DNA from: Arthrospiribacter ruber
GTDB taxonomy: Bacteria > Bacteroidota > Bacteroidia > Cytophagales > Cyclobacteriaceae
Length of the DNA stretch: 64,000 nucleotides
Reading direction: 5' to 3'
Assembly: GCF_019343195.1 (NCBI RefSeq)
Contig: NZ_RPHB01000004.1
Coordinates: forward strand, 310,001-374,000
The notes below the pieces were generated by a model that was given only the letters and a program-made list of their open reading frames with translations, was not told the DNA's origin and did no database searches. The position numbers and the translations under genes were made by a program. Position 1 is the first letter of the stretch; each line of letters starts with the position of its first letter. This document shows positions 61,392 to 64,000 of this stretch, piece by piece.

Positions 61392-62987
61392 CTACCAATC
61401 CACTTTAGGAGACTTGTAGAAGTTAACGTTATCTCTGGTCCAGCGCTGACCATGGAACTTCAAACGGGATTTGAAGCTATCCCAGTCCCTTCTGTCCTGA
61501 GGTGACCATGCTACTTCTGCAATGGCTGCCAATCGTGGAAAAGTCAGGTATTCTATTTCAGAGCGATTGGTAACTGTTTCTGTCCATAAAGGTGCCTCTA
61601 CCCCAATGATGTGCTCACGCTTGATCTGCTCGTCCAGCGTAGTGGGGTCCCAATTGTAGGCATCGTCCAGTTCAATATAAGCCGCCCAATTTAAACCTAT
61701 ATGAGTAGTAGAATCATACTTCATGTCAAGGTAAGCTTTTGTAGCTGGGGAAATGAGCACTTTTGCTCCCTGTTCTATGGCCATTACCGCATTTTCGGCT
61801 TTGGCCCAGTACTGGGCAACAGAAGTAGGTAAAAGTTTTGCGTGCGCCACTTCATCCCAACCTAAGGTTTTTTTACCATATTTGGTCACGATATCCTGTG
61901 CCTTTTCGATGAAAGGAATATAATCTTCCATCTCCGTCACATGCGACTCATCACCGCCAATATGAAAATAAGGCCCAGGAGTAATTTCTGAAATTTCCCT
62001 TATGACATCTTCAATAAATTGATAAGTCACGGGCTTATTGGTATCCAAAGTACTGAAGCCTACCTCTCTTCCAGTATATAAAGGAGTAGGCTGTCCTGCT
62101 ACCCCCATTTGGGTTCTTTCTGTAGGCACAGCCCCTTCTTCAGGTACTTTTATTCCCGGATTCAGTTCTCCATAGGATGCCAAAGCTGAATTGGTATGGC
62201 CTGGCATGTCGATTTCAGGAACTATGGTCATGTGTCTTTCAGAAGCATATCGAACGATTTCTTTGTAATCTTCTTGGGTGTAAAACCCTCCCTTGCCCCC
62301 ACCCACTTCAGTGCTTCCACCGATTTCAGTAAGCAATGGCCAGGATTTTATCTCTATCCTCCAACCCTGATCATCTGACAGGTGAAGATGAAGGTGATTG
62401 ATTTTATAAGTACTGATAAGATCAATAAGGTGCTTGACCTCATTGACCGAAAAGAAATGTCTGGCCACATCAAGCATCATTCCTCTATATGCATATTCTG
62501 GATAATCTTCAATTTCTCCTGCTGAAATAAAAAATTGAGGATTTGGCCCTGAAACATTATCTGATGGAACAGGTACAAGCTGGCAAAAAGTCTGTATTCC
62601 CCAAAAAACAGCAGCCTCAGAATTTCCGGTAATTTTAACCTTCCCCTTATCAATTTTGATCAAATAGCCTTCTTCATTTGCAGAAGCATTAGGGTCTATT
62701 GAAAGTTGAATAACATTTTCAGACGCACCATCCTCAATATTCACTTCCAAACCCGTCAAGGATTTCAGTCTCTGCTTTAAAGCTTGGGCCTCATTTTGCA
62801 ATCCTGACTCATAGGAAATCTTCGAATCCGATTTCAATGCAAAACCACCTTCAGCAGAGGTAATGGAAACTGGAATAGGAATAACTGAGGACTGGCTCAA
62901 TTTGGCAGGCCTTTCAGTATCACAGGCAATAAACATAAAACATAAAGCAGCCCAAATAAAGGACTGAAAGGTCATTTTGAAGCTCAT
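61392..62987 (-). CDS. GH20 beta-N-acetylhexosaminidase, lipoprotein
   Basis: 531 residues. The lipoprotein signal ends in LCFMFIAC. A GH20b-type N-terminal domain (about 35-160) precedes the TIM barrel (YRGMMLDVARHFF, HLHLSDDQGWRIEI). The catalytic pair D346-E347 is in HIGGDESHVTE. Late barrel tryptophans (WDEVAHAK, QYWAKAENAV, LWTETV) line the pocket. It removes terminal GlcNAc or GalNAc from chitin fragments, peptidoglycan or glycoproteins, in the periplasm or on the surface. It diverges from the oxidoreductase gene that follows. Confidence 0.94.
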   Translation of the reverse strand: MSFKMTFQSFIWAALCFMFIACDTERPAKLSQSSVIPIPVSITSAEGGFALKSDSKISYESGLQNEAQALKQRLKSLTGLEVNIEDGASENVIQLSIDPNASANEEGYLIKIDKGKVKITGNSEAAVFWGIQTFCQLVPVPSDNVSGPNPQFFISAGEIEDYPEYAYRGMMLDVARHFFSVNEVKHLIDLISTYKINHLHLHLSDDQGWRIEIKSWPLLTEIGGSTEVGGGKGGFYTQEDYKEIVRYASERHMTIVPEIDMPGHTNSALASYGELNPGIKVPEEGAVPTERTQMGVAGQPTPLYTGREVGFSTLDTNKPVTYQFIEDVIREISEITPGPYFHIGGDESHVTEMEDYIPFIEKAQDIVTKYGKKTLGWDEVAHAKLLPTSVAQYWAKAENAVMAIEQGAKVLISPATKAYLDMKYDSTTHIGLNWAAYIELDDAYNWDPTTLDEQIKREHIIGVEAPLWTETVTNRSEIEYLTFPRLAAIAEVAWSPQDRRDWDSFKSRLKFHGQRWTRDNVNFYKSPKVDW

Positions 62988-63210
62988 AATGATTGGGATT
63001 TTGGAGAAATAACTGGATCAAACTTAAATAATTTTTTCATTAAAGTATTTACCTTTTATCTAAAACTTATAAAAACTATCGTATATTTCCACTCATCATG
63101 TCAATGATCCATTTTTACCAAAGAAATGGATTTGGCACAAATAGGAAAGTTTTTTTGATAAATTAGAAAGTTGAAAGATATCCAAAATAGCAAATAATTT
63201 AAATTAAAGA

Positions 63211-64000
63211 ATGAAAAAAGAAGCGTTGCCAAAAAGCTCAGGTTCAAGGAGAAACTTTATCAAGGCATCTGCCACAGCATTGGCGGGATTTTATTTTGTA
63301 CCAAGGCATGTATTGGGTGGGCCTGGATTTGTAGCCCCTTCGGATAGACTGAGGGTAGCTGGTATCGGTGTAGGTGGCATGGGAGGAAATGATGTCAGGG
63401 GTGTTTATGCCAGTGGCAAGGCTGATTTTGTCGCCTTATGTGACGTCGACGATACCAGAGCCAAGCAAAGTGTGGAAGCCCATCCACGTGCCAAATATTA
63501 CAGGGACTACAGGGAGATGTTAGACAAGGAAGGTAACAATATTGACGCCGTAACCGTGTCTTCCCCTGATCACATGCACGCTGTTCAGGCCATGATGGCC
63601 ATGAAAATGGGAAAGCATGTTTACGTTCAAAAACCGCTTTCTCATGACATTTACGAAGCCAGAGTCCTAACAGAAGCAGCTGACCAATACAAAGTGGTCA
63701 CCCAAATGGGCAATCAGGGATCTTCCGGTGAAGGAGTGAGGAAAATGGTGGAATGGTACAATGCTGGTCTTATTGGAGAAGCTACCAGAGTATATTGCTG
63801 GACGGACAGGCCGGTTTGGCCACAGGGCATTCCTTGGCCTGAGGCCACAGCTACTCCACCTTCCGACTTGGATTGGGATCTATGGCTAGGTACAGCTCCT
63901 TACAAAGATTATGTCCCTAACCTTATCCCTTTCAATTGGAGAGGTTGGTGGGATTATGGCACAGGGGCTTTAGGTGATATGGCCTGCCATATCATGGAGC
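63211..64000 (+). CDS. Tat-exported Gfo/Idh/MocA-family oxidoreductase (partial)
   Basis: The first 263 codons are present; the 3' end lies outside the window. The start [26 protein letters not shown] carries a twin-arginine (SRRNFIK) signal, so it would be folded with its NAD(P) cofactor and exported to the periplasm. The Rossmann motif is [15 protein letters not shown] (about 50-64). The [12 protein letters not shown] motif corresponds to the conserved E-K-P catalytic Lys region, with Gln replacing Glu. Such proteins oxidise or epimerise sugars and inositols; the substrate is unknown. Confidence 0.9.
   Translation, partial: MKKEALPKSSGSRRNFIKASATALAGFYFVPRHVLGGPGFVAPSDRLRVAGIGVGGMGGNDVRGVYASGKADFVALCDVDDTRAKQSVEAHPRAKYYRDYREMLDKEGNNIDAVTVSSPDHMHAVQAMMAMKMGKHVYVQKPLSHDIYEARVLTEAADQYKVVTQMGNQGSSGEGVRKMVEWYNAGLIGEATRVYCWTDRPVWPQGIPWPEATATPPSDLDWDLWLGTAPYKDYVPNLIPFNWRGWWDYGTGALGDMACHIME

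Noticed and set aside
1-64000. CRISPR array, rRNA operon, plasmid or replication origin
   Set aside because: I saw no regularly spaced repeats, rRNA motifs or DnaA-box clusters on reading through. dnaG alone does not mark an origin.

Overview
The window looks like a chromosomal segment of a marine or soil Bacteroidota bacterium of the order Cytophagales, most like the Cyclobacteriaceae (Algoriphagus/Cyclobacterium/Echinicola-type). The evidence is AT-rich DNA, SusC/SusD and SusE homologues, at least four secreted proteins with type IX secretion (T9SS) type A C-terminal domains, many SPII lipoproteins, a fused RibBA, promoter-like sequences of the TTTG / TAnnTTTG type and many simple hairpin terminators. 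The genus is an inference; nothing in the window names a species.

Layout. (1) 1-12.4 kb is a starch/maltodextrin locus. It holds the tail of a phosphofructokinase gene, then on the minus strand a lipoprotein GH13 amylase, class II FBP aldolase, a T9SS-exported GH13 amylase and a SusE-like binding lipoprotein. Divergently on the plus strand are a LacI-type regulator, a cytoplasmic GH31 alpha-glucosidase and an SLC45/GPH-type sugar transporter. A GCAAACGTTTGC palindrome lies between the two arms. No SusC/SusD pair accompanies this SusE. (2) 12.4-30.9 kb is mostly housekeeping: a cytosolic PBP2-fold protein, a decayed subtilase gene interrupted by a 266-bp MITE-like element, a TPR sensor kinase, SurE, RibBA, DnaG, Mrp plus a NifU-type scaffold, an M43 metalloprotease, a PASTA protein, another T9SS protein, a rhodanese, a site-2-protease-like membrane protein and a HAD phosphatase. 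(3) 31.0-33.5 kb is a small accessory patch next to a CAU tRNA: an AbiE-type IV toxin-antitoxin pair, a GIY-YIG remnant and an orphan terminator. (4) 33.6-38.4 kb has a CotH/lamin-tail T9SS protein and a FISUMP lipoprotein. (5) 38.5-56.7 kb is a polysaccharide (or glycoprotein) utilisation locus read on the minus strand: DUF5695 protein, SusC, SusD, S9 peptidase, GH127 beta-L-arabinofuranosidase-like enzyme, GH9, and a GH20b/GH67-N-like protein of unknown activity. Divergent to it is a Nudix/NrtR-like protein that seems to have lost its DNA-binding half. (6) 56.8-64 kb: acyl-CoA dehydrogenase, glycerate kinase with an AGCS symporter, GH20 hexosaminidase, and the start of a Tat-exported Gfo/Idh/MocA oxidoreductase.

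How they work together. In region 1, surface amylases and a SusE-like lipoprotein would cut and hold starch, the transporter would import maltodextrin, GH31 would release glucose, and Pfk and aldolase feed glycolysis, probably under the LacI regulator. In region 5 the pairing of a beta-L-arabinofuranosidase with a serine peptidase behind one SusCD pair raises the possibility that the target is an arabinosylated plant glycoprotein (extensin or AGP type) rather than a pure polysaccharide. A 22-bp sequence, 19/22 identical, upstream of both susC and the DUF5695 gene suggests that they share one promoter/operator.

Limits: all family assignments are by eye from motifs; no database search or folding was run. 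Start codons were re-chosen for nine genes where the longest reading frame was implausible.
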